Positions 11,522 through 25,168 of a stretch of 64,000 nucleotides of DNA are shown one piece after another. Origin of the DNA: Pogona vitticeps (taxonomy: Eukaryota; Chordata; Lepidosauria; Squamata; Agamidae). A program made the position numbers and the translations under genes. The notes under the pieces were generated by a model, which was given only the letters and a program-made list of their open reading frames with translations, had not been told where the DNA came from and did not search any database. The stretch lies in NCBI RefSeq assembly GCF_051106095.1, contig NC_135785.1:102796501-102860500 (forward strand), read 5' to 3'. Every line of letters starts with the position of its first letter. Position 1 is the first letter of the stretch.

Positions 11522-12015
11522 CATATGGCCACATTAAAAAAAATTCTAGGAGACAATCCTCTATTTTAGCAGTTCTCCATCTTTCATTTCTCATATCACT
11601 TATCAACCACTCTGTTTAAGAATCCTGGGTCCCACCATGATAGCATCTGGGACTGGTGGGTTTTTTTTAATATTTTGGTAGAGGGAAGACATTTATACTC
11701 TTTTATGTTACTGTGATTTCTGGTAGTCTTATCAGCATAAATACTGCAGTAGTACTGCTGTGAACAAACACAAATGAAAGCAAAGGCAGGCTGAATGTTG
11801 ACACCAGTGGCAGCAGTCAAAGTGGTCTACAGGATACCCTCTTGTGCTCACTACCACTCACAAAGTGACACAAAGTGATGCAAAACATGGAGGGGAAAAG
11901 CAGCTTTTTGCAATGAAAGTGTAGGGGGAAAGCAGGAATCGCTTTCCCCCTCCACTTTCTTGTGAGGAAAGTGGAGGGAAAAGCAGGGATCAAAGCACTT
12001 TGATCCCTCTCCCAC
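11522..12015. other. No gene; partly palindromic repeat-like sequence
   Basis: At about 11880-12010 a motif resembling 'gaaagtgtagggggaaagcag' is repeated and inverted several times, giving local hairpins. It probably belongs to the MITE that ends at about 12105. No exon was found. Confidence 0.45.
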
Positions 12016-12105
12016 TCCTTACTTCCGTGTATAAAACAACCCTCATTTTTAGGAATTTTAGTTCTTTTAGGAAAAAGTGTCATTCTATACACGGAAAAAT
12101 ACGGT
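12016..12105. mobile_element. MITE end with inverted 'ttccgtgtata' repeats
   Basis: The inverted pair ttccgtgtata (about 12024) and tatacacggaa (about 12090) lies about 70 bp apart and is followed by 'aaatacggta'. This looks like the terminus of a squamate MITE family with a CCGTGTATAA-type end. Family and left boundary are uncertain. Confidence 0.5.
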
Positions 12106-12959
12106 ATATTAGATCTAAAGCTCTATACATGGTGCATGTTTTCAAACATTTTCCCATCAACTTTTAATTTTTTTTTAAAGGGACAGCTGGGAGTTAGCAA
12201 AGCTTGCCACGGAAAACCAAGGTTAAAATCATCCATACTATGTGAAAGAAAGACAGTAAAGAAAGACAGGGACAAAAATCAACTTATTTGAACTGTGGTA
12301 TTGGAAGGGAACCTTACAGGTACCACAGCCAGCCAAAAAGGAAGAAAATTTGATGCTCAATCAAGTCAAGCCTGAATGAGTAAACTGGCACTATCCTACC
12401 ATACTGATATAATAAAATACATAACTGTCAAAAAAGACAACATTGCTGGGAAAAGTGTGTGAGTTGTTGGGGGATCAGTAAGAAGAGAGGAAGACCTAAT
12501 ATCAGGTAGATTGTGTCAATTAAACCAGGTAGGAGGCAAACCAGTCCAGTATCCAGCTATAAGGGACATCCTCTTGACAGTAGAAGTTTCCCTATGAGTA
12601 GATGGTCTCCCTGCGAAGAAGGCTTTCCTCTTGAACAGACCTGATGCTGCGAAGCCTGTAGCTGGGTCCTAATAGGGCACCAGCCAACCTAAGTTGCAAG
12701 AGACTCAGCTGGAAGTTGAGGAAATTACCAGAACACATTGCCTACCAATGCTCGGAATGCCAACAACCTTGCCCTGCCTCTTGAACTATCAAGCTGTTTT
12801 GTCTCTCGGTGAAAAACCCAGTCTGTACCTGTGTTTTCTCTTGTGCTTTTCCCTTGTCAATTTCTTGCTTGACCGATCTCCTGGCAACCTGACCTTGACA
12901 CTCCTCTGATTATTCTTTCAGCTACTCCCTGTTTGAGCTGACAGCCTGGTAGCACTGCA
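12106..12959. other. No gene seen
   Basis: No exon, RNA gene or identifiable repeat. Confidence 0.5.
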
Positions 12960-12967
12960 ACATAGGG

Positions 12968-13456
12968 CAGTGGTTCTTAACCTTTTTGAAAGAAACGCCC
13001 TCTTGAGCCATTGAGGAAGTTATCATCGCCCCCCTCCCCGCCGTGATGATTGATTGATTGATTGATTGATTGATTTAAGACACTTAAATCCAATGACCCC
13101 TGAAAACAAAATTAAATTCCAAGAAAATGAAATGCCCCCCAAAAAGTAACATTTAATGATTTAGTTGCAAGTGAATTTTAAGACGCAAAAAGAAATATAA
13201 AAAGGGCATAAAAACAAATGCAGAAACTAAAAATTTCAAGACAAAAAGTCTGAAACTAAATTAAAATTGGAGGAAAATATATATTCATGCACACTGTAAA
13301 AAGGCTGCAGCCATCTTCACAAGTTTGGCTTGCTCCAGCGCCCCCTACCGCCCCCTTCTGCTCCAGCGCCCCCACGCCACCCCTTTCGTTCTACCTCCCC
13401 CCTGAAAAATGAAATCGCCCCCTGGGGGGCATTATCGCCCACCTTAAGAACCACTG
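12968..13456. mobile_element. Non-autonomous hAT element with perfect 8-bp TSD
   Basis: The left end CAGTGGTTCTTAACC and the right end (CAGTGGTTCTTAAGG when reversed) are hAT-type terminal inverted repeats. The flanking duplication acataggg is perfect at 12960-12967 and 13457-13464. The interior has a (GATT)n block at about 13044-13073 and sequence rich in c and a. There is no transposase reading frame. Confidence 0.9.
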
Positions 13457-13464
13457 ACATAGGG

Positions 13465-15256
<1,792 letters not shown>

Positions 15257-15261
15257 GTGGG

Positions 15262-15448
15262 TTCAGCAATGGACAGAGAGCTTTAATTCTGGCCACAGGT
15301 GGTGGGCAAGCTTGGGCAATCCCTGTATGTGTATTTATATATATATGTGTGTGTGGGGGTGGGTGGGGGGGGGGGTGGGGGGGTTCAGCAATGGACAGAG
15401 AGCTTTAATTCTGGCCACAGGTGGTGGGCAAGCTTGGGCAATCTCTGT
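15262..15448 (+). repeat. Tandem duplication of a 66-bp block beside the TG tract
   Basis: The block starting 'gttcagcaatggacagagag' occurs at about 15262 and again at about 15382 with almost no change. The copies are separated by a second, shorter TG/TA and G-rich run (about 15328-15381). This looks like a recent local duplication of microsatellite plus flank. The G-rich run (about 15353-15381) has G-quadruplex potential. Confidence 0.9.
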
Positions 15449-16243
15449 GTTGTAACCAGGGCTTTGGTTTGCCAATTTTAATTATAAGTAAGTTAAATAA
15501 ACATTAATGGGTTCAACTAATATCTGAATTAATTAATGAATTGTGCCTAATTTATTTCACTTCATTTATGCTGCAAGGAATTTACAGAACAAACACTATT
15601 TACCAAAGTAAAAATAAAACATTACTTAAAGTAGTAATTAATTCAGAGCGTAGTGCTGTTTATTTATGGCTTAATACTCAATAAATTTACTTTAATGAAA
15701 TTAAAATATTAAAGTAGAATGCCTATTATCAATTTTCAGATACGTTCATATTTAGTGAGCTGGAGACAAGGCATAAAGATATTTCAGACAGTTATTAAGC
15801 ACTATTCTTTATTCATCCCATGTCTATACCTCTTTCCCAGTACTGGGATGCAAGGTGATCAATCTGATAGTCTCCTGCCCTACAATAAGTTGTATATTGT
15901 GATTCTATTTAAATTAGAAAAGGCATGTCTAGTTATGATCATATTTGCACATAATTGCTTAAATTAGCACATGCAAAATTGTTCTCTTTTTGGTGATAAA
16001 TGTCCTCGTTTTTGGTGATCCTTATCTTCCATGTTCTGCATTACAGTCATGCCTGTCCTTCCTTCCGAAGATGTACCAACAGGCAGCCTACCACACCTAT
16101 TTGCAAAGAATGGGAATTACTACAGTATTTCAGGCTGGCTAGAACTATACACTCACTTGCAGCAGGTTTGCATGTGGACCAACTGCTGTTGTTCCACACA
16201 ATGTAACTCCTACTATGCTTTCAAAGAGTGCCCAACACACACT
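15449..16243. other. No gene seen
   Basis: AT-rich sequence with no supported exon or element. Confidence 0.5.
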
Positions 16244-16440
16244 AATTTACTTATTTATTAGATGTATATACCGCCCATCTAGTGGCATGCCACTACTCTG
16301 TGCAGTTTACGGCAAAACAATATACACAAAGATCTACACCCAACCTCAACCCACAATAAAAGCACCCCCTGCAAAAAAAAAAAACACAACAGCAACAACA
16401 AATCTAAAACCACAATTAATATAAAACACAATTAACAACA
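16244..16440 (-). mobile_element. LINE 3' UTR fragment (L2/CR1-group type)
   Basis: On the minus strand the sequence runs through 'agatgggcggtatatacat' into an (ATAA)n tail. That is the characteristic 3' end of L2/CR1-group LINEs and of SINEs sharing their tails. The remainder is A-rich and decayed. Confidence 0.6.
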
Positions 16441-17335
16441 AAATTAAAAAGGGAAGTTATCCTGAAACGGTTCTCTGAACAGCAGTGTTTTTATATGATT
16501 TCTGAATTTTGGGAGGGAAGGGGCCTGGCACACCTTCACTGGTAATGCAGTAATGTTTTTAATCAGACTTAAAAGCACTAAAGCACATTACATACTATCT
16601 TCTGCATAATAAATACCAAACAATACAGTCCACACAGCAGAAAAATAATTTTCTGCAAGCTGAGTCAGCAACTCAAAAACACAATTTCTGCTATTCCATT
16701 TTTTACCTTAGAAAACTGAAGATTTACATCTCAATTTTATACAAGTATTTTCCCCTAGTTACAATATTAGTTTAGCTTACTGTAACCACAGACACACTTG
16801 TCACTCGCTTTTAAAATAATATGTTGAAACATCCCACTTGAAGAATAACCTTGATCCAGTCACCATTCTCCAGCCTAAATTGGTCAAAGGGTAGTTTAGA
16901 AAATAAAATGGGGAAAACCCATGCGCTTTGCCTTGAGCTACTTGGAGGAAGTGTGGAATACAGAGTTAGCAGGGACTGTGGAGGTCATCCGCTCCAATCT
17001 TCTCCTCTAAAAGTCTAGTAAGGCTTTAGCCAACCAAGAAAGCCCTTCCTCCTCCAAAGGGCTTGCTTGTCCTGTGGCCAGTTGGATGGCAGCAGCCCAG
17101 AAGTATGGAGAGACAACAGTAAAAGCAGGGTCACCTTTGATGGCTAGAGAGACACCCCACCCCCCAGCCCCACAACTGCTGCTACCAACACATCGTCCCT
17201 AGCAACTGCTGCTCAGCCACTCAAGGGATAGGCAAGCCCTGGGAGAAATAAGGGCACCAGAGTCCTTGTGGTGAAAATGGAGCAGCTGAAGCCCAAACAA
17301 TGTTTCTAGAAACCTAGTTCTGGAAGGATTTCAAA
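16441..17335. other. No gene; small SINE/LINE tail remnant
   Basis: At about 16905-16965, 'ccttgagctacttggaggaa' resembles the 3' body of a common squamate tRNA-derived SINE. No other feature is recognised. Confidence 0.4.
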
Positions 17336-17624
17336 TAGAGATGGGAGGAGACAAATACAAATATCGCCACCACAGGTGGCAGGGCCCTTTTGATCCCCCC
17401 CCCAAACCATCCCGGTCTACTCACTGGGCTTCATGGGCGCACACAGCCATGGTCAGTAATATTGTGCCAATCGTGGAAGTAGCCTGGGCAGCGCTTCCCC
17501 GCCTCCCTTTGCAGGTGAGTGGACTAGGGTGGATCTAGAGGGAGGGTCAGATCTCTGTGGCACCTGTGGCCCTGCGCTTCCTATTCATATCCCCCGGGAT
17601 ACGAATATGAAACTCCCATGTCTA
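17336..17624. mobile_element. hAT-like MITE, TAGAGATGGG family, copy 1
   Basis: The ends are TAGAGATGGG and its inverse CCCATGTCTA. The 8-bp flanks atttcaaa (17328-17335) and atttgaaa (17625-17632) match at 7 of 8, as expected for a slightly decayed hAT target duplication. The interior shares 'ccacaggtggcagggccc'-type and 'gatacgaatatgaa'-type motifs with the copy at 24000. Confidence 0.7.
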
Positions 17625-17867
17625 ATTTGAAACTACCTCAGCACTGGCCAGCTAGCATTGTTTATGCGCTGCCACCAGCATCATCTTCACCACATTAAAA
17701 TATACATATGATGAGAACATTTGCTCCGGTTTGCAGATACCCTGCAGTAAAAAGCTTACAGAGGGTTATTAGCAACACATAGTTCCAGATTCGCTCGTAA
17801 AAACACAGGTCCTGCACAATGCTCTTAGTGTGCCATTCGCCGTGTTTTCCTGGAAAACACATCCTAT

Positions 17868-18010
17868 TTATTACTATGTGTTTATTTATTTCAAATAGTT
17901 TTATCCTGCCTGTCTCCTTAAAAGGACTCAAGGCAGTCTACATTATTAAAAATACAATATTTAAAAACTATAACAGTAAGTATACAGATATATAAAAAAG
18001 AATTAAACAA
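17868..18010 (-). mobile_element. LINE 3' end fragment
   Basis: Minus-strand sequence 'gactgccttgagtcctttt', then 'gacaggcaggataaaac' and an AATA-rich tail, like the end of the LINE at 3.0 kb. It is strongly decayed. Confidence 0.55.
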
Positions 18011-19834
18011 ATATTATATTTTAAAAATGGTGAATAAAGTCAATACTAAAACACATTTAAAATAGTGAGGCACATCCCACCACATAATAGCTCTAGCCAA
18101 TGATAGTAGGGTATGTTAGAAAACCACAGGTGAAAGCTGCTGCACAATGTCCATTTGGGTAAAAGGCACAAGTAGAGACCTCAGGCTTCCAGAAAGGGCA
18201 GGGCTGAGAGGAAGAACTGGAATCAGAGAGAAGCACCACCTTGTTCTCTGTTTTCAGGCAGCAAAATGCCTTTTGCGGCTTTGTTCAGATCAAATCCCAT
18301 GTAGATCCTTCAATTCGTGAGATGTCAGTATATTTTATTTATTTATTTTCAAAAGTCAACAACACAAAGGGCAAGAGTTGATTGCCAGAAAGCTAAAAGA
18401 GCAGAGCTTTTTTTAAAAAAATTCACACCAAAAACATCTAGTTCCTTTATTCGTCTGGAGAGGGATGCATGAAGAGAAACCCATGCTTGGCTAGAGAGCA
18501 GCTGCAAGAATTTGGCTGTGAAGAAAGAGTTTTTCCGTTCTCCCCAGCAGCAAGTCCAGTTTGTTCACATGAAGACCCAGGACTCACTGGGGTTCTCCTG
18601 TCGAAGTGACAGCTCCCCCCACCTTTTTTAAAAATCTCATCTGACTTTTCTTTCCAGAATCCTGATGAACTGGCACCAAGGCTAGGCCTCATCTCTTCCC
18701 TCCTCTCAAGGTCTCTGGCTTCACAAAGCAGGCCCACTTCTCCTCATGCCTCACACAGTCATTTCCCATTCAAGAGCAGGCAGGACCGTGAAGCGGAAGC
18801 TTCTTGGCAAACATCTCCAGTTGGATCAATCAAAATGAAGGCTGGCCACCTCTGTTTGACTTCCTACAGAGTGCCTAATAGGATTAATATGAAAGCTGCA
18901 GATGGGCCTCTTATCCCTGGTTTGGCAAGCCCAGGGAGGGCAGTGAGGCAGCCAGTTCTGCTTCACGCATCTCCAGCAATTAGCCTCTGCCTGCTCAAAG
19001 TCTTTTAAAGAAACCTAAATAACAGACAAGTTCACCTGCCAGGCTTTCTTCATGTGCCACCTACCATCTTTCACCTTTTCACTCAATTTGATGTCCGGGT
19101 GCTGGCATTTCAGGAAATAAGCACATGCCAGTTGGACTCAGCCTTGCAGAGATGCCAAGGTTCCCACGACACATTATAGCATGTCCAACTCTGTCAGATG
19201 GAAGACTGCAGTAAAATTAGGGACAGACATTAATTTCTTTCTTTTTTTAATTGGAATTTTCTATAGTTCACAAAACGTGAAGAAAAGTGAAACAGATACA
19301 TCCTTCCACCTCCAGGGATAAGTGAGAATTCCATTTCAGTTCATTTATTTGAACCAGAATTTAACAAATTTATGCAAGAAAAGTGATACTGAACGTCCCA
19401 AGTTTAAATCCAGTATGTTTAGAGCTGGGAGGGTGGGGTTTAAAGTGAGGGGGGGGAAGGATAAGTAGGCAGTGGTTGCTGAAGGCAATTTGCTTCCTGA
19501 GGCCGAAGAACAAAATGGAGCCCCTCTCCATTCCACAGACAGAAACTGACATGCTAGTAAGCAAATCTGACTTCAGTATGAGCAATGGGATAGTTTCCTT
19601 TATCACACCTGAAAGCAGTACTCTTGTATCAGGAATGCAGAATATGGTGTGAGGTGCACATAGCCCTGTTGCTCAAAAGAGGGGAATGGCCGTTGGGCCC
19701 AGAACTTGAGGGCTGCCATTGCTGACACCACCTCCTCCCACCCCAGCATTTGCTTTCTTAGGCTTTGCCACACTCTGCCTAATGGCGGCACCACCACCCT
19801 TCAAAAACTAGTTCTACCCAACCATTTTAGAGAA
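18011..19834. other. No gene seen
   Basis: No supported exon. The stretch at about 18830-19110 is complex and repeat-free with E-box motifs (CAGATG near 18900, CACCTG near 19036). It is noted as a possible regulatory element for the nearby bHLH gene. Confidence 0.4.
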
Positions 19835-19910
19835 GAACTGTAGCTTAGTGATAGAACATATGTCCTACATGCAAAAGGTCCCAAGTTCAATCCCTGGAAA
19901 TGCCCATTAC
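19835..19910 (+). mobile_element. tRNA-derived SINE head
   Basis: It contains an A-box-like 'tagcttagtgatagaac' and a B-box-like 'ggtcccaagttcaatccc', spaced as in a tRNA promoter. It does not fold as a complete tRNA and is followed by unrelated sequence, so it is a SINE 5' fragment and not a tRNA gene. Confidence 0.65.
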
Positions 19911-20027
19911 ATGATAAGTAACAATTTTGTGTTGCTTTAGTAAAACCTGTTCAAGACACACCCCCCCAAAGGGAGAAAGAAAAGAAACAGGCCATCACAA
20001 ATTGCTTGAAGGACTACTGACACCCCT

Positions 20028-20028
20028 C

Positions 20029-20063
<35 letters not shown>
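20028..20063 (+). repeat. (CAA)n microsatellite
   Basis: A run of CAA triplets from about 20028, followed by a partial duplication of 'tgccctcttttcctgcccct' at about 20066 and 20117. Confidence 0.95.
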
Positions 20064-20065
<2 letters not shown>

Positions 20066-20139
20066 TGCCCTCTTTTCCTGCCCCTCTCGCAACAACAACA
20101 ACACCTTTCCTTTATGCCCTCTTTTCCTGCCCCTCTCGC

Positions 20140-20842
20140 TGCCATCTGTTTTCACCATACTAGCTCTTCGCCTCTTCCCACCACTCTCAAATTCCTTGAA
20201 CTCTTCTATTCTAGAGGCACAGTAAGGTAGGCAGCTTAATTAAAAAGACATACAAAATAACCTCAGTTTAAACATTTTCTCCTAAGTACAAAATTATTAC
20301 TGAGACAAAACATAAATGCTGCTCTTCATAAGGAAGGTGACCACTATGTGGAAGGAAACTTGTGAGAAAGATTTTGGAGATTGCCCACATTTATTTTGTA
20401 ACAATGGCTTATGGACAGAGATTAACATTAAAAAAGTAGAAAGAAAGCAGTTTGTTAATATTGATCTTCACTTACCAGTGTATTAAGAACAATAATGGCT
20501 GCTTGAGACAACTTGGCTTCCACTGATTGGTTCCCCAAAAGAATGTAAAATAGTTGCAATGTTGTTATGGATATCCAGTTGCCTTGCAATGAACATTCAG
20601 GAGCAAACCATGCAGGGTAAGACAGGAGTATGTCATGAGCTGGATGTGGTGCTTGCATGGTGTGAGCCAGATGTGGGTTCTCCACCCCTGTTTTAAGGGA
20701 CGAAACATCCTTCCAATTCAAATTCAGGATGGTGCAAGGAATACTCCCAGACTCTCCATCACAGAGAACAGAGTACCATTATAAACAGCTAAATCCATTG
20801 CCATGTGTCTTGTGTTTATGAAACTTCAGTTCTTCAGGCAGT
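20140..20842. other. No gene seen
   Basis: No supported exon or identifiable element. Confidence 0.5.
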
Positions 20843-21078
20843 GGTACAGCTGGCTGGATAGCTCAGTGGGATCTAGCTGTGGAAGCAGAGGTTGCGAGTT
20901 CAGTTCGCCACTGGGCATCCCAGGAAAGTCAATCTCTGTGGCCTTGGGAAAATTGCACAGTGACAGAATGCTCCCAGAAGAAGGGAATAGTAAACCACTT
21001 CCGAGTACTCTCTACCTAGAAAACTCTTGGAAAGGTCACCATAAGCTGGAATTGACTTGATGGCACACAACTATTTTA
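20843..21078 (+). mobile_element. tRNA-derived squamate SINE
   Basis: The tRNA-like head 'ggctggatagctcagtggg' with B-box region 'ggttgcgagttcagttcg' is followed by the family body 'gggaatagtaaaccacttc' and 'accataagctggaattgac'. It ends 'ttgatggcacacaac'. The same family recurs at about 42140. Confidence 0.8.
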
Positions 21079-21194
21079 AAGCAGTGGAACATAATTGTTT
21101 GTTCTTGCTATGGGCCATCAATCCACTTTCAGCTTAACAGACTTTGAGGTATATAAGACAGTCAAGGAATAGTTTATGAGTGTCAGAACTGAGT

Positions 21195-21287
21195 TTCCAT
21201 GTTTGACAAGGGATTTGAACCCTGGTCTCTTAAATTCTAACCCAACACTCCATTCCTACACCACATTAGTTCTCAGCACATTTCCTG
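21195..21287 (-). mobile_element. SINE head fragment, antisense
   Basis: The minus strand shows a B box 'gggttcaaatccc' and upstream 'tggagtgttgggttagaat', as in squamate tRNA-derived SINEs. Only the head is recognisable. Confidence 0.55.
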
Positions 21288-22382
21288 AAATCCATCTGGC
21301 TGCAGATTACAGGATATTTATGTTAATCATACCAATAACTGCTAGTGCTAACAATGCCACTGTGCTTTTGAAATATCATCACCATTTTACCGTCCACCAT
21401 GTATTCTGTGTATAGGAACCTGTGTTCATATCATGTTCCATGTATCTGAGGAAGCAGAGATTAATCCACAAAGAATTCACACTGAAGTAAATATGTTACT
21501 CTTTAATGTGTCACATTTCTTTTGTTTTTACACTCATTCTAGTCCACTAGTGAAGTCAGAGGAGTCAATGAAATTATTAAGCAATGGTTTGACATGAAAA
21601 GGTGACAACATCATATGGTAGGAACTGTCTGACAATGGAATGGATTATCCTGAAATGTGTAGACTCTCTTTCATTGGAGATTTTAAAATAAATGTTGGAT
21701 GGCTCTCAGTCAGGGATGTGGGAGCTGTGGATTTTCTACTCTGAGGTAGGTCCTTTCACTGCTACAACTCTATTATTATATGGTCATGAAACTGCATAAA
21801 AGGAAGTTATATTACAAAAGCATTAAAATGTTGAGGATGCAGGCACTGCAAAACAACAACATAATCCTTGTCAGCACAAACTGACTTAGTTTGATGAATA
21901 GGAGATACAGTCAGCCAATAAACTGGGAACTTGGGGGTGTGTGTGTGACAGGCAAAAATTCCAAAGCAAGAAGCTGATACCCACAATATTCTAATCATTA
22001 TTAAAAATAGTTCTGGCAGCGGGTTCACTTCAGTGAGGGCCAAGCAGACACAAATTAAAAGCCTACCCAAGATAGTCATCTAATGTAAACACACAATCAG
22101 CAAACAAAGTCCAAATATATTATGGGGAGAGGATGAGGGTGGAATAGAGCTTGTGCTCCCCCTCATAAGCATTGCGACATCGTACACAGCCCCAGTTCAT
22201 GACTCTCAGAAAATATCACTTCAACAATCTCTTTTTAAAAATGATGAGGTGTCACAACACTTCAGTGGTGAAAAGATGGCATTGAAGTGGTGTGTGTATG
22301 TGTATGTTTTGTATGTTTGGCTTGTCCATGGATATTAATACCATTCCAAAGCCTTGCGATCCCCCCCCCCGCTGTGTTTCAG
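21288..22382. other. No gene seen
   Basis: No recognised element or exon up to the exon-like frame that begins at 22383. Confidence 0.45.
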
Positions 22383-22608
22383 TTCAGATTCCGTGGCTAT
22401 CATTCAGAAGTGTCTGGAGCATCTCCGCGGTGCACTCCAAGCGACAAAAAGAAAGAGCAAAGCTTTTCTAGGGGAAGAACTCCTGAAAACTCTTCAAAAT
22501 GTCTTGGCTTTGATGCCTGCCATAAATGCTGGCAGCACATCTGCCTTAGGGACACTACTTCAAGGCACTTACTGCCATGGAGGAATTTCGGGAGGAGGAG
22601 AAGAGCAG
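22383..22608 (+). CDS. Candidate orphan exon, unidentified gene
   Basis: A 226-base open stretch is preceded by a polypyrimidine tract and acceptor (c-run, 'gctgtgtttcag') and followed by a plausible donor (gagcag|gttaat). Read from the acceptor (phase 2 in, phase 0 out) it encodes 75 residues starting SDSVAIIQKCLEHLRG and including FLGEELLKTLQNVLALMP and STSALGTLLQGTY. The hydrophobic spacing looks like amphipathic helices of a real protein. I do not recognise the family, and no neighbouring exon of the same gene was found within a few kilobases. Alternatives are a chance open frame of about 126 codons or a fragment of an old retrocopy. The function is unknown. Confidence 0.35.
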
Positions 22609-23999
22609 GTTAATATTAAACAAGAGAAACGTTTAGGCCTCTTTCGAAGCCATGGTGTTCTGCATTCCGTGAGGGCCACAGTTCTTACACTCTGGTTTGG
22701 AGCCCCATCTCCTTTGCTGCCACCAGTACTGTAATGTCCCCACTAGAAAACACTGCCCCGTCTCCATATCCTGCTCTTCTGAAAAAGGCTTTAAAAGAAT
22801 CTCTTGAGTCTGCATCTAGCACTGAAAGAAAGCTTAGCATCATTCCTAGATGGGATGTGTGACACTTCCTTCGCCCAGAGAAAAGCTCCCTCTCAGGTTT
22901 GGGTGTCTACTCACAAACCGGCAACCTGCGGTTGTTTTGCCATTGGTGGCCTTCAGCCCAGTTTTCAGACAAACCACCAATTGAGACCTTGGCCAAGAAT
23001 GATCCTTCCTTCCCCCGGCAACCGGCTAGGCAGAGAGGAAGAAGACAAGAGGCAGTATGAAAACACACACACAAGCCACTGCCAGAGGCCCAGCATTTTC
23101 TGTCCAATATGCCTTTCTTAATGGGAGAGGTTTGGTGATAAGTGACGATCTATCCTGCTGAGCTGTTAATTTTTAATAGACATTTGAAAGCAATCCAAGA
23201 GTGCACAAAATCCTTTCAAAGTGGCTAAGATGGAATCAGGCCCTGGAATGACATTTCATTAATGCAGACGTCCTGCAGAGATACCTCATTTCTGTAGCAT
23301 GATGGGTATTCTTAATAAGCCACAGGAGAAAGGGGGGGGCACACACCCTTCTCTCCCCTTTTGCATTGCTGTTTTATGTTTTTCTGCCACTGAGGTGATG
23401 ACCCTATTAGCTTTATTTCAAAGACCAAAAAATTGCTAAAGAATACGTACATTGAGAAGACTCTTCAAAACTGTGACTGGAGTGGGCTGGGGTTAGAACG
23501 AAGGGACAGACTGACACCCCCATACCAAACAAAGCAACTACCCATTCTGAGGCAAATGTGAGACTCCCAGATGGGTGGATGCCACTGAGAAGCCGAGCGA
23601 TGTGGAAGGAGACACTTGCAGGGAGCAAGCAAAGGGAAGTGGCAATGCTTTCCTGGCGTGGTGATTCTGCAGTCGCATGTTCCCCACTTCTCTTCAGACT
23701 GCTTTCCCTAAATTTAACTGGGAAACTTGACCTCTGAAGCCTGGTGTGGAGTTGCAGAAGGGGAAATGGAGGGTTAAGCACCTCCTCCTCCTCCTGCTTA
23801 CCCCAAGGCTGATGCTACCATTACAGTGGTGGGCGCAACTGCCTCAGATAACAAGTGCTGTGCATGGGGGACTGGCATCAGAAGGAGCCCCCACCAGCCA
23901 TTCCTTTGGGGCCCTCAGCTGTTCCCTCCTCCGAGGACAAGGAGTTGTGTGTACCACACACCCAAACTGTTGCTCCTACTTTAGCCTAGTGCTCTCAAG
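22609..23999. other. No gene; possible conserved non-coding block
   Basis: No supported exon. About 23110-23310 is complex and repeat-free, with homeodomain-like ATTA clusters, and is listed in the findings as a possible conserved element. Confidence 0.4.
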
Positions 24000-24440
24000 T
24001 AGAGATGGGCACTTCGTACAGTATTTGTATCACAGGGACAGGAATATGACGTGAGGCACCACAAGTGCCTCAGAGGCCCAATTCCCTCTCCCAGAAGCAG
24101 CCAGGCCACTCACTGGATTCTGTGTGGCACGGGGGTCCTTCTGTGGTGGCGGCACATCAATCCTGGCAGGGGCCGGGCCGGCCCTTCCCTGCCTCCCTCA
24201 TCCCCCGAATGGGGAGACCTCTTGTTCTGCCTCCCTGCCCGAGTGATCAGTTCCTTAGAGGGGTAAGGAAGGGATCAGCCAGATTCATGCCGGGATTGGC
24301 GATGAGGACAGCGAAGGACCCCAGTGTCACGCAGAGCCCAGTGAGCGGCCTGGCCAGTTCTGGGGGAGGGAACTGGGCCCCTCAGGTGCCGCAGGCTACA
24401 TTCGTATCCTTGAGATATGAATACAAAGTGCCTGCATCTA
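24000..24440. mobile_element. hAT-like MITE, TAGAGATGGG family, copy 2
   Basis: The left end TAGAGATGGGCACTT and the inverted right end AAGTGCCTGCATCTA form imperfect terminal repeats. The 8-bp flanks ctctcaag (23992-23999) and ttctcaag (24441-24448) match at 7 of 8. The interior is GC-rich and shares motifs with copy 1 at 17336. Confidence 0.7.
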
Positions 24441-25168
24441 TTCTCAAGTACTGTATGATAAAGAGTACTATCCTTGTACCTGTGCTGAAGTAAGATTTAG
24501 CAGCCACTGGCTTCTGTAAAAGGAACAGATAACAACAACAACAACAACAAAATACAGTCTCACTTTTGTCCTCAGGCAGAAAAAATGGCTTGGTTGAGCC
24601 CTGACCTGTCTTGGGGAACTGCTCTGTGTTGTATATTAGAAAGAACCATCGTAGGAATTATGTATTTGTTGTTTAAATGGCTAGTTGCAGAGAGGGTAGA
24701 GTTGCTTTAATCTACATGGGAAGTCAGCCCAAATTCCCTGGAGAACCAAAAGAAAAGGAGCAGAGATGAATCCAACAGATTTCCTTACCTGGGAAGTTCC
24801 TGGAAATTCCAGCACATCCCATTCCCTGCCTCCATGGGGAAACAGCTGCTGCACCCACCAGCACTTCCCTCTCATGTACACCCAAGAAAGAAAGATCTAG
24901 GAGGCAGCTCATCCTTTGCAGCTGATCTCCCTTCCAGACTTCCCCTATTAATTTCCTGCAGGTGGGCCATTAGCTTTGCTTGATTAGGCCAGGAACTGAA
25001 GGTGAAAGCACAGAGGAAGGTGCAAAAGAAAAAAAAATGGGGGGACATAATGTAGGGACACAAGTACACAGGGATAACACACATAGAGCTCTGTCTTGAT
25101 TGCTGCCCAGTCTATGTGAGGGAAGAGACAGGAGGAATCTCTCATGGATGGGATGGGTAACTGGTAAC
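24441..25168. other. No gene seen
   Basis: A short (ACA)n at about 24531-24550; otherwise no recognised exon or element. Confidence 0.45.

Noticed and set aside
19835-19910. tRNA gene
   Set aside because: A- and B-box-like motifs are present but there is no complete cloverleaf; it is the head of a SINE. The same applies to 20843 and 42140.
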